NCBI GenBank assembly: GCA_030427205.1
Contig: JAUHXC010000045.1
Location: 19,856-83,855, forward strand
Direction of reading: 5' to 3'
DNA from: a bacterium
GTDB taxonomy: Bacteria > Myxococcota_A > Bradymonadia > UBA7976 > UBA1532
DNA: 64,000 bases
Under the pieces are notes generated by a model, which was not told the DNA's origin, searched no databases, and worked only from the letters and a program-made list of their open reading frames with translations. The position numbers and the translations under genes are program-made. This document shows positions 1 through 8,730 of this stretch, one piece after another; the first letter of the stretch is position 1; each line of letters opens with the position of its first letter.

Positions 1-21
1 TCCGTGATCCTGGAGAGCGCC

Positions 22-393
22 ATGCCCACCGTCCGGTTCCTGCCGACCTTCCTGACCGCCGAGCCGATCGAGATCGAGGTCGAGCCGGGCATCACGCTGC
101 AGGAGGCGGCCGAGGAGGCCGGGGTGCCCATGGGCGACGCCTGTGGCGGCAACTGCGCCTGCTCGACCTGCCACGTGCACGTCGTCGCCGGCTTCGACAG
201 CCTCGAAGAGATGGAGGACGAAGAAGACGACATCCTCGGCAAGGCGGAGGACGTGCAGTTCGTCAGCCGGCTCGGCTGCCAGGCCGAGGTGGGCGACGAA
301 GACCTGACGGTGCGCATCACCCGCGAGAGCCAGGTGGCCTTCATCAACGAGCACCCCGAGCACCGCGGGCGCGAAGGTGAGATCGACGTCTGA
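22..393 (+). CDS. fdx: [2Fe-2S] ferredoxin, Isc/adrenodoxin type
   Basis: Small electron-transfer protein of 123 residues. The cluster ligands are visible as C41-x5-C47-x2-C50 and C86, with an extra C45 as in the Isc ferredoxins. The stretch GFDSLEEMEDEEDDILGKA after the ligands matches the acidic interaction helix of IscFdx, which supplies electrons for Fe-S cluster assembly in the cytoplasm. The ATG at 22 gives the normal family N-terminus (MPTVRFLP); an in-frame GTG at 4 would add six residues that do not fit. No isc genes are visible on this side, so any operon partners would lie upstream of the window. The family call is firm; the role in Isc assembly is inferred. Confidence 0.9.
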   Translation: MPTVRFLPTFLTAEPIEIEVEPGITLQEAAEEAGVPMGDACGGNCACSTCHVHVVAGFDSLEEMEDEEDDILGKAEDVQFVSRLGCQAEVGDEDLTVRITRESQVAFINEHPEHRGREGEIDV

Positions 394-476
394 TGGCGCC
401 CCGCATCACCCGGCCGATCGACGAGCGCCACACGGCGATTGTCTCGGTCGGGGGCACCGCGTAGACTGCCGCGCCC

Positions 477-1724
477 GTGCGCTACGAACTCACCATCGCC
501 CTGCGGCACCTCAAGGCCCGCAAGTCCCGCTCGCTGTCGGTGGTCACCTGGCTGTCGGTCATCGGCGTGGCGTTGGGCGTCTGCGCCCTCGTGGGCGGCT
601 TCTCGATCACGACCGGCTTCGAACAGGCGTTTCGCGAGAAGGTCCTCGGGGTGACGGCCCACGTCTTCGTGCGTGAGTACGGCATCCGCTTCACCGAATA
701 CCGCGACGTGGCCGAGACCCTCACCGGGATCGACGGGGTGCGCGCCTCGTCGCCGATGACGTTCAACGAGGCGATGCTCTCGGGCAAGGGCGGCACGGCC
801 GGCGCGGTGGTCAAGGGGCTGTTGCCCGACCGCGCGCGGCAGGTGCTCGCGGTGGGCGACTACGTGGTCGAGGGCAGCCTCGATCGGCTGGCCGATCCCG
901 CCGAGGGCGGCGCTGAACCCATCGTGCTCGGCATCGAGCTCGCCCGGGTCCTCGGCGTGACGGAGGGCGATCTGCTCTCGCTCGTCTCGCCGCTGCGCAC
1001 CCTCGACCCCGAGCGCTGGAGCGCCGATCCCAGCGCGCCGACGACCAAGCCCTTCCGGGTGGTGGGCGTCTTCGAGGCGGGCTTTCACGAGTACGACGCC
1101 CGGCTGGCCTATATGTATCTGCCCACGGCCCAGTCGTTCTTCGGCAGCGGGGACGCGGTCTTCGGGCTCGAGGTGGCGGTCGACGAGCCGCTGCTCGCCG
1201 GCACGGTGGCCGATCGCATCCGGTCGAAGCTGGGCGAAGACGCCTACTCGGTGCTCGACTGGCGGCGGCAGAACCGCAACCTCTTCGCCAGCTTGACCTA
1301 TCAGCGCATCGCCATCCTCGTCGTGCTCAGCGTCATGGTGGTGCTCGCGTCGTGCAATGTCGCGTGCATGCTGATCATGCTGGTGCTCGAACGCACCCGC
1401 GACATCGCGATCCTCAAGGCGATGGGCGCCCGCGACGGCAGCATCCTCAAGGTCTTCGTCTTCGAGGGCATGGCCATCGGCGGCATGGGCACCGTGCTGG
1501 GATTGATCCTGGCGTTCGGCTTGTGCGAGGGCCTGCTGGCCAACGGCATCGCCCTCGATCCGAAGGTCTATGGCATCGCCCGCCTGCCGGTGGTCTTCGA
1601 CCCGCTCGACTACCTGCTCGCCGCGCTCGGCGCGCTGGTGATCACGCTGGTCGCGGCGTTCTTCCCGGCGCTGCGCGGGGCGCGGCTGCACCCCGTCGAC
1701 GGGCTGCGCGAGACCCACGGCTGA
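477..1724 (+). CDS. LolC/LolE-family lipoprotein-releasing ABC transporter permease
   Basis: A 415-residue inner-membrane permease. The first membrane helix spans about residues 20-45, followed by a periplasmic MacB-type domain (about 46-260) and a C-terminal FtsX domain with three helices. The signature ERTRDIAILKAMGA follows the second helix. In the family such permeases work with the ATPase LolD to release outer-membrane lipoproteins to LolA, which fits a genome this rich in lipoproteins. No LolD ATPase follows, so it must be encoded elsewhere. The start is a GTG at 477 with no clear ribosome site; it gives the conserved N-terminus RYELTIALRHLKAR. A MacB-like or other FtsX-type exporter is the alternative. 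Confidence 0.85.
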   Translation: MRYELTIALRHLKARKSRSLSVVTWLSVIGVALGVCALVGGFSITTGFEQAFREKVLGVTAHVFVREYGIRFTEYRDVAETLTGIDGVRASSPMTFNEAMLSGKGGTAGAVVKGLLPDRARQVLAVGDYVVEGSLDRLADPAEGGAEPIVLGIELARVLGVTEGDLLSLVSPLRTLDPERWSADPSAPTTKPFRVVGVFEAGFHEYDARLAYMYLPTAQSFFGSGDAVFGLEVAVDEPLLAGTVADRIRSKLGEDAYSVLDWRRQNRNLFASLTYQRIAILVVLSVMVVLASCNVACMLIMLVLERTRDIAILKAMGARDGSILKVFVFEGMAIGGMGTVLGLILAFGLCEGLLANGIALDPKVYGIARLPVVFDPLDYLLAALGALVITLVAAFFPALRGARLHPVDGLRETHG

Positions 1725-1817
1725 CGCCTCTTCACCGGCCCGCAGCGGCCGCGCGGCGGCCCGGCGCGGGGGCCGGCTCCGTTGATCTGCGGGGCCCCGT
1801 GTGTTACCGAAGCCGGC

Positions 1818-2630
1818 ATGCTCATCGGTGCCCCCAGCACAGCATCTCGGCGCCTGCGGCGCGGTCTGACCGCGGCGTGCATCGCGCTGCTTCTGGCCGG
1901 CTGCGGGCCCTCGCAGGGGCAGATCGACAAGCAGGAGCGCGAGGCCGAAGAGCACTACAACCTGGGCTATGGCTACTTCTTCGGCGATGGCGTCAAGAAC
2001 GCCGACGCCGCCCTGCAGTCGGTGCTGCGCGCGCTGGAGATCCGGCCGGTCTACCCCGAGGCGCACATGCTCGCCGGGCTGATCTTCCTCGGCCGTGAGG
2101 ACTACCTCGACGCGGTGGATCACTTCCGCCGGGCGCTCGAGCAGAAGCCCGACTATCGCGACGCCCACCACAACCTGGGGGCGACCTATCTCGCCTCGCA
2201 GCGCTGGGACGAAGCCATTCAGGTCTTCGACGCCCTGGTGGCCGACCGCTTCTACGCGACGCCGGGCAACGGCCACAACAACTTGGGCTGGGCCTGGTAC
2301 AACAAGGGCGATCTGCCCCAGGCCCTCAAGCACCTGCGGCGGGCGATCAAGCTGGCGCCCGAGCTCTGCCCGGCGTACAACAACCTCGGTCTGGTGCTCT
2401 ACGACATGGGCGATATGGACGGGGCCTCGCTGCAGCTCGACCGCGCCGTGCGCCGCTGCCCGTCGTACGCCGAGCCCCACTATCACCTGGGCCGGGTCGA
2501 GGCCAACCGGGCGCGCCTCGCCGAGGCCCGTGAGCAGTTCGACCGCTGTCGCGAGCTGGCCGGAGACGCGCCGCTCGCCCAACGCTGCGCGAAGCGGCTC
2601 GCCGCTTTGCCCCCGGAGGGGAGCCGATGA
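1818..2630 (+). CDS. TPR lipoprotein, Tgl/PilW/PilF-like type IV pilus pilotin
   Basis: A 270-residue lipoprotein. The signal peptide ends in the lipobox LLAGC with the lipidated Cys at position 29, followed by about six TPR units (HYNLGYGYFFGD, HHNLGATYLASQ, HNNLGWAWYNKG, YNNLGLVLYDMG, YHLGRVEANRA). Outer-membrane TPR lipoproteins of this size (PilF, PilW and myxobacterial Tgl) assemble the PilQ secretin of type IV pili. The ATG at 1818 is preferred because an upstream ATG at 1782 would put 12 extra residues ahead of the signal peptide. The stop overlaps the next start by 4 nt, so the two genes are coupled. The TPR lipoprotein call is firm; the pilus role is inferred from family resemblance. 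Confidence 0.75.
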   Translation: MLIGAPSTASRRLRRGLTAACIALLLAGCGPSQGQIDKQEREAEEHYNLGYGYFFGDGVKNADAALQSVLRALEIRPVYPEAHMLAGLIFLGREDYLDAVDHFRRALEQKPDYRDAHHNLGATYLASQRWDEAIQVFDALVADRFYATPGNGHNNLGWAWYNKGDLPQALKHLRRAIKLAPELCPAYNNLGLVLYDMGDMDGASLQLDRAVRRCPSYAEPHYHLGRVEANRARLAEAREQFDRCRELAGDAPLAQRCAKRLAALPPEGSR

Positions 2631-3145
2631 GCGACATCGCCGACAGCGACACCCCCGGGCGCCTGCTCGCCGCGGCGCGGGTGCGCGCCGGGCTGACCCT
2701 GGCCGATGTCTCCGCGCGATCACGGGTGCCCGTCGCGGCGCTCGAAGCCATCGACGCCGACGACCACCGCAGCATCGCCGCCCCGGTCTATGTGCGCGGC
2801 TTCGTGCGGCTGTATGCCCGTGAGGTCGGCCTCGACGCCGAGGCCATCGTGGCGCTGCTCGATCGCGCCGCGGCCGACAGCATGATCAGCGCCGCCCGCG
2901 AGCCCGCCCTGCCCGAGCCGGCCGCCGCGCCGCCGCGCCGCCGCAGCCGGGCGCTCTACAGCCTCGCCGGGGTCGCGCTCATCGCCGGGCTGCTGCTCGT
3001 CTTGTTCTCGGTCTCCTCGGGCCCGTCGCGGGAGCTCACCGCCGAGCCCGACGCGGCGGCGACCCCGACGGTCGTGCCGCTGCCGGCCGAGGTGGTCGGC
3101 GGTGAGGCGCCCGGCCCGGCGCCCGCCGGCGACGACAGACCCTGA
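2627..3145 (+). CDS. RodZ-like HTH membrane protein
   Basis: A 172-residue protein with an N-terminal HTH_25-type helix-turn-helix (about residues 9-75, containing RVRAGLTLADVSARSRVPV and the conserved VYVRGFVRLYA), an Arg-rich linker, one membrane helix (111-129) and a short Pro/Ala-rich periplasmic tail. The architecture matches RodZ-family cytoskeletal anchors, which link MreB to the envelope, but the usual C-terminal DUF4115 beta domain is missing. It starts inside the stop of the TPR lipoprotein (ATGA overlap), suggesting co-production of a cell-envelope pair. A membrane-bound regulator is the alternative reading. Confidence 0.75.
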   Translation: MSDIADSDTPGRLLAAARVRAGLTLADVSARSRVPVAALEAIDADDHRSIAAPVYVRGFVRLYAREVGLDAEAIVALLDRAAADSMISAAREPALPEPAAAPPRRRSRALYSLAGVALIAGLLLVLFSVSSGPSRELTAEPDAAATPTVVPLPAEVVGGEAPGPAPAGDDRP

Positions 3146-3220
3146 CCGATCCGATCGCGGGCCGCCCGTCCCGGCGGCCCGCACCCGCGCTCCACTCCCC
3201 CGCACGCCAGCGAGGTCATC

Positions 3221-4591
3221 GTGCTCAGCCAGCGACTGCAAGTGCTGCAAGAGACCCTGCAGAAGCTCCTGCGGCGCGGGGCGAAGACGCACGTCGCCCG
3301 GCTGCTCGGTCGAGCCCGGCCGGCCGACATCGCCGTCGTGATGCGCTTCCTCGACGACCGCCAGCGGCGCCAGGTCTTTGATCTGCTGCCCGATGACGAG
3401 GCGCGGGCCGAGACGCTCACCGAGCTGGACGGGCACCTCGTCGTTGATGTCGTCGCCGGTCGCCCGGTCGACGAGCTCGCCCCGCTCGTCGCGGTGATGA
3501 GCGCCGACGACCAGGCCGACGTGCTCTCCGAGCTCGACGACGAACTGCGCCAGCAGCTCATCGACGCGCTCAAGCCGTCCGAGGCCGAAGAGATCGAAGG
3601 GCTGCTCGAGTACGACCCCGAGACGGCCGGCGGCATCATGTCGCCCGACTACTTCGCCCTGCCCGAAGACACCACCGCGCGGCACGCGATCGAGGCGCTG
3701 CAGGCCACCGAAGACGTCGAGATGGCCTTCTACATCTACGTCGTCGACGAGCCGGGGCATCTGGTGGGCGTCGTCTCGCTGCGGGCCCTGGTGACCCACC
3801 CGCCGACCACGCCGCTGTCGGAGATGATGGTCACCGACGTCATCTCCGCGACGGTCGATACCGACCAGGAAGAGGTGGCCCGCCTCGCAGCCCGCTACAA
3901 CCTGCTGGCGGTGCCGGTGGTCGACCACGGGGGCACCCTGGCGGGCATCGTCACCATCGACGACGTCATCGACGTCATCCGCGAAGAGGCCACCGAAGAC
4001 ATCCTCAAGATGGCCGGCGCCGACGAGACCGCCTACGAGGGCGCCTCGCTGTGGAAGAACTTTCGTGTGCGCGCGCCGTGGCTGTTCGCGACCTGGCTCG
4101 GCGGCCTCGCCGCCAGCGTGCTCATCGGCGCTTTCGAGGCTCAGCTCGAGGCGACGGTGGCCCTCGCGGCGTTCATCCCGATCGTGCTGGGCATGGGCGG
4201 CAACGTCGGCGCCCAGACGGCGACGATCATCGTGCGCGGTCTGGCCACCGGGCGGGTCTCCGGCGGGGTCGGGCTGACCTACATGGTGCGCGAGACGGGC
4301 ATCGGGGTGATGCTCGGCACGCTCTACGGCATCTTGCTGGCCGGCTACGCGATCTTTCGCTACGCCGACCAGCCCGGCGGCGTCGGCGGGCTCGCGCTGA
4401 CCGTGGGCATCTCCATTCTGGCCAGCATGACCAGCTCGGCGACGGTCGGCGCGATGACGCCGCTGATCTTCGATCGGCTGCACATCGATCCGGCGGTGGC
4501 CACCGGCCCCATCGTGACCACCACCGTCGACGTGCTGGGCATCCTGGTCTACTTCGGCACCGCGTCGGTGTTCGTCGGCAACCTGGGCTGA
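3221..4591 (+). CDS. mgtE: MgtE magnesium transporter
   Basis: A 456-residue Mg2+ channel/transporter with full family architecture: an MgtE N domain (about 10-125), two CBS domains (about 135-255, including LVGVVSLRALV and LAGIVTIDDVIDVI), and five C-terminal membrane helices from about residue 275. The pore signature IVLGMGGNVGAQTATIIVRG is intact. The cytosolic N/CBS part closes the channel when Mg2+ is high. The start is GTG at 3221, which gives the conserved N-terminal helix LSQRLQVLQETLQKLL. The gene lies 75 nt after the RodZ-like gene and 3 nt before recO, so it probably shares a transcript with recO. Confidence 0.95.
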   Translation: MLSQRLQVLQETLQKLLRRGAKTHVARLLGRARPADIAVVMRFLDDRQRRQVFDLLPDDEARAETLTELDGHLVVDVVAGRPVDELAPLVAVMSADDQADVLSELDDELRQQLIDALKPSEAEEIEGLLEYDPETAGGIMSPDYFALPEDTTARHAIEALQATEDVEMAFYIYVVDEPGHLVGVVSLRALVTHPPTTPLSEMMVTDVISATVDTDQEEVARLAARYNLLAVPVVDHGGTLAGIVTIDDVIDVIREEATEDILKMAGADETAYEGASLWKNFRVRAPWLFATWLGGLAASVLIGAFEAQLEATVALAAFIPIVLGMGGNVGAQTATIIVRGLATGRVSGGVGLTYMVRETGIGVMLGTLYGILLAGYAIFRYADQPGGVGGLALTVGISILASMTSSATVGAMTPLIFDRLHIDPAVATGPIVTTTVDVLGILVYFGTASVFVGNLG

Positions 4592-4594
4592 GCG

Positions 4595-5326
4595 ATGGCC
4601 GAGCCGTCGGGCAAGCTGCGCGCCCTCGTCCTGCGCACGACCGTCTACCGCGAGTCGGACCTGATCGTCGACCTGCTCACCGATGGCCGCGGGCGGGTCG
4701 GGGTGATGGCCCGCGGGGCGCGCAAGAGCCGCAAACGCTACGGCGGCGCGCTGGAGGTCGGGACCCGGCTGGCGGTCGAGATCGGCCGCCGCGGGCGCGG
4801 TCTGCCGACCCTGTCGAGCTGCGATATCGTCGCGCCCGTGCTGCACATCCGCAGCGATCTCGACGCGTTCCACCAGCTGGCCTACGCCCTCGAACTCGCC
4901 CGCCTGCTGTCGACCGAAGGTGAAGCCGACGCCCGCGGGTTCGCCCTCGCGGCCGGCTTCGTCGACCACCTCGAGGCCCACGGCCCCACCGACGAGGCGC
5001 TCGTCGCCTGGGAGCTCAAGCTCATGGCCCACCACGGCTACGGGCTGCGGCTGGACGCCTGCGTCGTGAGCGGCACCGTGCCCGACGGCCTCAGCCTGCG
5101 CCATGGCGGGGCGGTGAATCGGCGCGCGGTGGGCCCGGGGGACGCCATGCCGGTGCCCACGGCGGTGCTCGCGGCGCTCGCGGCGCTCGGGCGCGGGCAG
5201 CAGGGGCGCATCGGCGCGGCCGACCGGGTGGGCGTACGCCGGCTCTTCGCGCGGCTGTGGGGCGAGATCACCGGCTTCGAACTGCGCACCGCGCGCTTTC
5301 TGGCCGATGGGCCGACCTTTGGTTGA
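4595..5326 (+). CDS. recO: DNA repair protein RecO
   Basis: A 243-residue RecO. It has the N-terminal OB fold (KLRALVLRTTVYRESDLIVDLLTDGRGRVGVMARGARKSRKRYGG, in two blocks) and the helical C-terminal domain with LMAHHGYGLRLDACV. RecO loads RecA onto SSB-coated single strands in the RecFOR pathway. The zinc-binding region that normally follows (C-x2-C ... C-x2-C) retains only one Cys here (C in LRLDACVVSG) and ends in HGGAVN, so zinc binding is probably lost. The ATG follows the mgtE stop by 3 nt. Length and conserved N-terminus support a functional gene. Confidence 0.92.
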   Translation: MAEPSGKLRALVLRTTVYRESDLIVDLLTDGRGRVGVMARGARKSRKRYGGALEVGTRLAVEIGRRGRGLPTLSSCDIVAPVLHIRSDLDAFHQLAYALELARLLSTEGEADARGFALAAGFVDHLEAHGPTDEALVAWELKLMAHHGYGLRLDACVVSGTVPDGLSLRHGGAVNRRAVGPGDAMPVPTAVLAALAALGRGQQGRIGAADRVGVRRLFARLWGEITGFELRTARFLADGPTFG

Positions 5327-5461
5327 ACAGGTTCGCAAGAGCGCCGTCGGGCGCCACGCGCCGGGTTGATGCACTGGCGCCCCGTGGGTGGGCCGGCGTA
5401 TGCTCCCCCCGCCCAGACGACCGGGCCCCGGGCCCGAGACCCGAACTTCGGAGACTGACCG

Positions 5462-6127
5462 ATGCGCACTTCGAACCCGACTGCGAACCTGATCACGAGC
5501 CTGATCGCCGCCGTTGCAACCCTGGCGCTCGCCGCCCCGGCCCTGGCCGCCCCCGAGATCGCCGACGCCGACCTCAAGGCCGCCGTCGCCGGGGTCAAGG
5601 GCGACGGCCCCGACCTGCTCGCCAAGTTCACCACCAACCTCGGCGAGGTCAACTGCCGGCTCTTCTGGGGCAAGTCGCCCAAGACCGTGGCCAACTTCGC
5701 CGGCCTCGCGACCGGCAACAAGCCGTGGAAGGACCCCAAGAGCGGCGAGATGCAGAAGGGCAAGCCGTTCTACGACGGCCTCATCTTCCACCGGGTCATC
5801 CCCGAGTTCATGATCCAGGGCGGCGACCCCACCGGCACCGGCCGCGGCGGGCCCGGCTACCAGATCAAGGACGAGTTCCACCCCAGCCTGAAGCACGACC
5901 GCGGCGGCCTGCTGAGCATGGCCAACGCCGGCCCCAATACCGGCGGCAGCCAGTTCTTCCTCACCGAGAAGGCGACGCCCTGGCTCGACAACAAGCACGC
6001 CATCTTCGGCGAGTGCAAAGAGGTGGCGGTGGTCAAGAAGATCGCCGGCGTGCCCGTGCAGCCGGGCAATCGCCCCAAGGCCAAGGTGGTCATCGAGAAG
6101 CTGCAGATCAGCTGGGGCAAGTACTGA
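5462..6127 (+). CDS. Periplasmic cyclophilin-type peptidyl-prolyl isomerase
   Basis: A 221-residue secreted PPIase. A signal peptide (about 1-29, ending ALAAPALAAPE) precedes one cyclophilin domain. The catalytic block FHRVIPEFMIQGGDPTGTG contains the active-site Arg and Gln, and NTGGSQFFLTEKATPWLDN and HAIFGE are intact. It catalyses proline cis-trans isomerisation and presumably assists folding of exported proteins. The start ATG follows an AG-rich stretch (GGAGACTGACCG). A hairpin follows the gene, so it appears to be a single transcription unit. Confidence 0.93.
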   Translation: MRTSNPTANLITSLIAAVATLALAAPALAAPEIADADLKAAVAGVKGDGPDLLAKFTTNLGEVNCRLFWGKSPKTVANFAGLATGNKPWKDPKSGEMQKGKPFYDGLIFHRVIPEFMIQGGDPTGTGRGGPGYQIKDEFHPSLKHDRGGLLSMANAGPNTGGSQFFLTEKATPWLDNKHAIFGECKEVAVVKKIAGVPVQPGNRPKAKVVIEKLQISWGKY

Positions 6128-6142
6128 ACCGCCCGGTTCGGC

Positions 6143-6168
6143 ATGCCGCCCCGCCCGGTCGGCGGCAT
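6143..6168. terminator. Hairpin after the cyclophilin gene
   Basis: Perfect 8-bp inverted repeat ATGCCGCC / GGCGGCAT with a 10-nt loop, starting 15 nt after the cyclophilin stop. A second small palindrome (GAACCG CC CGGTTC) overlaps the stop. There is no U-run, so it is at best a Rho-assisted or transcript-stabilising hairpin. Confidence 0.35.
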
Positions 6169-6256
6169 CGATACCCGACCCCCGCGCCCCGTCCGGCGAC
6201 GCCGCGACCGGGTTGATGTTGCCCGGCCCCGGGCGACGGCATAGCATCGCCCCACC

Positions 6257-8668
6257 ATGGCCACCGCACCCGCCACCGAAGAGACCGCCGACGCGACGCG
6301 ATCGCAGAGCGTCTTTCATCGCGTATTGCGGGCGCGGCGCATAGCGGTCGCCCGGCGCATCGACCGTCGGCTCGATACGCCTCAGGTCGCCGGGCTCGTC
6401 TTCGACCTGCTGGTTCATCTGGCGCTCAACCCCGACGCGGAGGTCGACTCGACGCTGATCGAGTCGTTCGCCCGGCGCCACCGTCTGAGCCTCGAACAGG
6501 CGCGGCTCGCGGTGGCCGACGAGCGCACCCGCCCGCTGCTCGATTGCCTCGCCGAGCCGGGCGACCCCGCGGCGGTGGATGCGGTCAACGCTTATTTCAG
6601 CCGGGGTTTCGCCGAGAAGCTCGGCCCGCTGCGGCCGGCCGACCGCAAGGCGTTCGCCACCCGCATCGTCGGCCTGCTGCCGGGCATCGAGCGCATCGGG
6701 CCCTACGCGCTCACCGACTATCTCGACGAGGTCTGCAGCGAAGAAGACGCGTTGCGCTTCTGGCAGATCTACGTCGAGCGGGTCGGCTCCGAGGTCAGCA
6801 AGCGCACCCGCGAGCCCGACGGGCCGCCCGCGCCGTGGGTGCTCTCGAACCTGCTCGACATCCACAGCGGCCGTGACGAGGCGCCGGCGCCGAACCGGGC
6901 CTGGCTCGCGCTCAAGCGCCACGTCAGCCGGGTGCTCGAGGCCGATCGCCACCGCTGGCGCTTCATCCGCGCGCTGGCCGAGAGCTGCAACGACCCGCGG
7001 ATGCTGCACTACATCTGCACCTCGCCGGCGATGGTCGAAGACACCGAGCTGCTGCATGTCTTTTTGACCCGGGGCGACAGCCGGCTCGTCTCGTGCGCGC
7101 TCTTCGCGCTGCAGATCAACGGCGAGCTCGACGTGGTCGTCGGCCGGCTGCTGGAGTTCCTGCGCACCCGGCCGCTGCCCGAGATCGGCGAGCGGCTCAT
7201 CGAGATCTACGCCCAGATCCACCTGCCGGCGCGGCCCTCGCCCAACCTGCGCCGGCTCGCGCTCGGCCTGCGCAGCCTCACCGCTCAGCGGGTCATCGAC
7301 GGGGCGGTCGACAGCTTGATCCACGGCGTGCGCGGCGACGCGCGGGCGCTGCGGCAATGCCTGCTGCTCGCCGACCTGGCCAGCGACCCGGCGGTGGTCT
7401 CGACGGCGCAGGGCAAGCGCCTCATCGAGCGGGTGGTGACGACCTTCTATCAGGCGTTCACCCCCTCGGGCATCACCCATCCGCTGCACGACGGGGTCTT
7501 TCGCAGCGCGGTGCGGCGCGCCATCCGCACGCTGATGGCCGCCGAGCTGCCGCGCCTGCGCGATCGGCTCGAGAACTTCGGCCTCGAGATCGAAGAGCAC
7601 GTCGAGCGCTGGTGCCGCGAAGAGACCCCCGAGCCGGCCCGGCGCATGCTGCTGGTGCGCTTCGCCGCGGTCTATGCCGAGGTCATCGGCGGGACCTGCC
7701 GCATGCTGTTTCAGAAGCCGTCGACCCGCGACATGGGGCGCCTGCTGTACCAGAGCCTCATCCGGGTCTATCTGGAGCATCGGCCGTCGCTCGACGGGGT
7801 GGCGGCGTTCGGGGCCATCGAGCACTCGCTGCCCACGCTCTACCCCGATCTGGTGCGCGTCGACCCCGACGACGTCGAGCTCGGACGCCTGATCGACGCC
7901 GCGCACACCGTGGCCGAGATCGAGCAGGTCTACGGGCCCGGCGAAGACGAGTTCGGCGCATTGCGCCCGCTGGAGGACGAGGGGCCGATCGGCATCAGCC
8001 CGCTGGTGGCGCGCAAGCCCGATCGCGAGAAGCCGCTGAGCGCGCCGGTGCGCATCCTCGCCCGCCGGCCGAGCGGCGTCGGCTCGGTCTTGCGGGCCTA
8101 CTTCGGCCTCGACCTGCTCGGCTTCGTCAAGGATCGGGCGCTGTGGCTGATGGGCATGCGTCGCCACGGCGAACTGCGGCTGACCGATCGCGAGCTGATC
8201 ATCACCGGGCAGCGCACGATGGGCGGCCGGGTCGTCGAGCGCACCGGCGACAGCCACGCCCTCGACGACTTGCTGGCGGTGCACGTGCGGCAGCGCATTC
8301 GCCTGTTCTACGTCGTGCTCGGCCTGCTCGGGCTCGTCACGGCCGGCCTCATCGGTGGGCATCTGCTCTTCGTCGGCCTGCGCGGCGGTGATACGACCAC
8401 CACGCTGCTCGGCGGCGGTCTGGTGACCCTGGGTATCGTCTTCGACGCCGCGCTCTCGCGTATCGCCGAGGCCCGCAAGAACGCGGTGATCCTCGAGATC
8501 GCCTGCAAGAGCCGGCCGAAGCACTTCACCCTCGAACTCGACGTCGAGGCGGGGGCCGAGGTGCTCGACGCGTTCATGGCCAACGACGCCGAGCGGCGCG
8601 AGCTGATGCTGCTCGAGAAGTGGTCCGAGATGGACGTGCGCTGGGAGCCGCTCGACGAGCCGGGCTGA
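6257..8668 (+). CDS. Large helical protein with two C-terminal membrane segments, unknown function
   Basis: An 803-residue protein that I do not recognise. The first ~590 residues are predicted mainly alpha-helical, with Arg/Leu-rich repeats resembling HEAT-like solenoids but no catalytic motif. Residues about 640-680 form a short beta-rich, PH-like stretch (MRRHGELRLTDRELIITGQR). Two membrane helices follow (about 684-708 and 714-733) and then a ~70-residue soluble tail. There is no signal peptide, so the long N-terminal part should be cytoplasmic. It is monocistronic, 129 nt after the cyclophilin, and converges with the sigma-54 activator. The stable high-GC codon pattern over 2.4 kb supports a real gene. 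Confidence 0.8.
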   Translation: MATAPATEETADATRSQSVFHRVLRARRIAVARRIDRRLDTPQVAGLVFDLLVHLALNPDAEVDSTLIESFARRHRLSLEQARLAVADERTRPLLDCLAEPGDPAAVDAVNAYFSRGFAEKLGPLRPADRKAFATRIVGLLPGIERIGPYALTDYLDEVCSEEDALRFWQIYVERVGSEVSKRTREPDGPPAPWVLSNLLDIHSGRDEAPAPNRAWLALKRHVSRVLEADRHRWRFIRALAESCNDPRMLHYICTSPAMVEDTELLHVFLTRGDSRLVSCALFALQINGELDVVVGRLLEFLRTRPLPEIGERLIEIYAQIHLPARPSPNLRRLALGLRSLTAQRVIDGAVDSLIHGVRGDARALRQCLLLADLASDPAVVSTAQGKRLIERVVTTFYQAFTPSGITHPLHDGVFRSAVRRAIRTLMAAELPRLRDRLENFGLEIEEHVERWCREETPEPARRMLLVRFAAVYAEVIGGTCRMLFQKPSTRDMGRLLYQSLIRVYLEHRPSLDGVAAFGAIEHSLPTLYPDLVRVDPDDVELGRLIDAAHTVAEIEQVYGPGEDEFGALRPLEDEGPIGISPLVARKPDREKPLSAPVRILARRPSGVGSVLRAYFGLDLLGFVKDRALWLMGMRRHGELRLTDRELIITGQRTMGGRVVERTGDSHALDDLLAVHVRQRIRLFYVVLGLLGLVTAGLIGGHLLFVGLRGGDTTTTLLGGGLVTLGIVFDAALSRIAEARKNAVILEIACKSRPKHFTLELDVEAGAEVLDAFMANDAERRELMLLEKWSEMDVRWEPLDEPG

Positions 8669-8730
8669 CGCCGCACGGCGCCCCGTGATCGGCCCGAATC
8701 GGCTTCGACCCGCGCGCATGACGACCCCGC

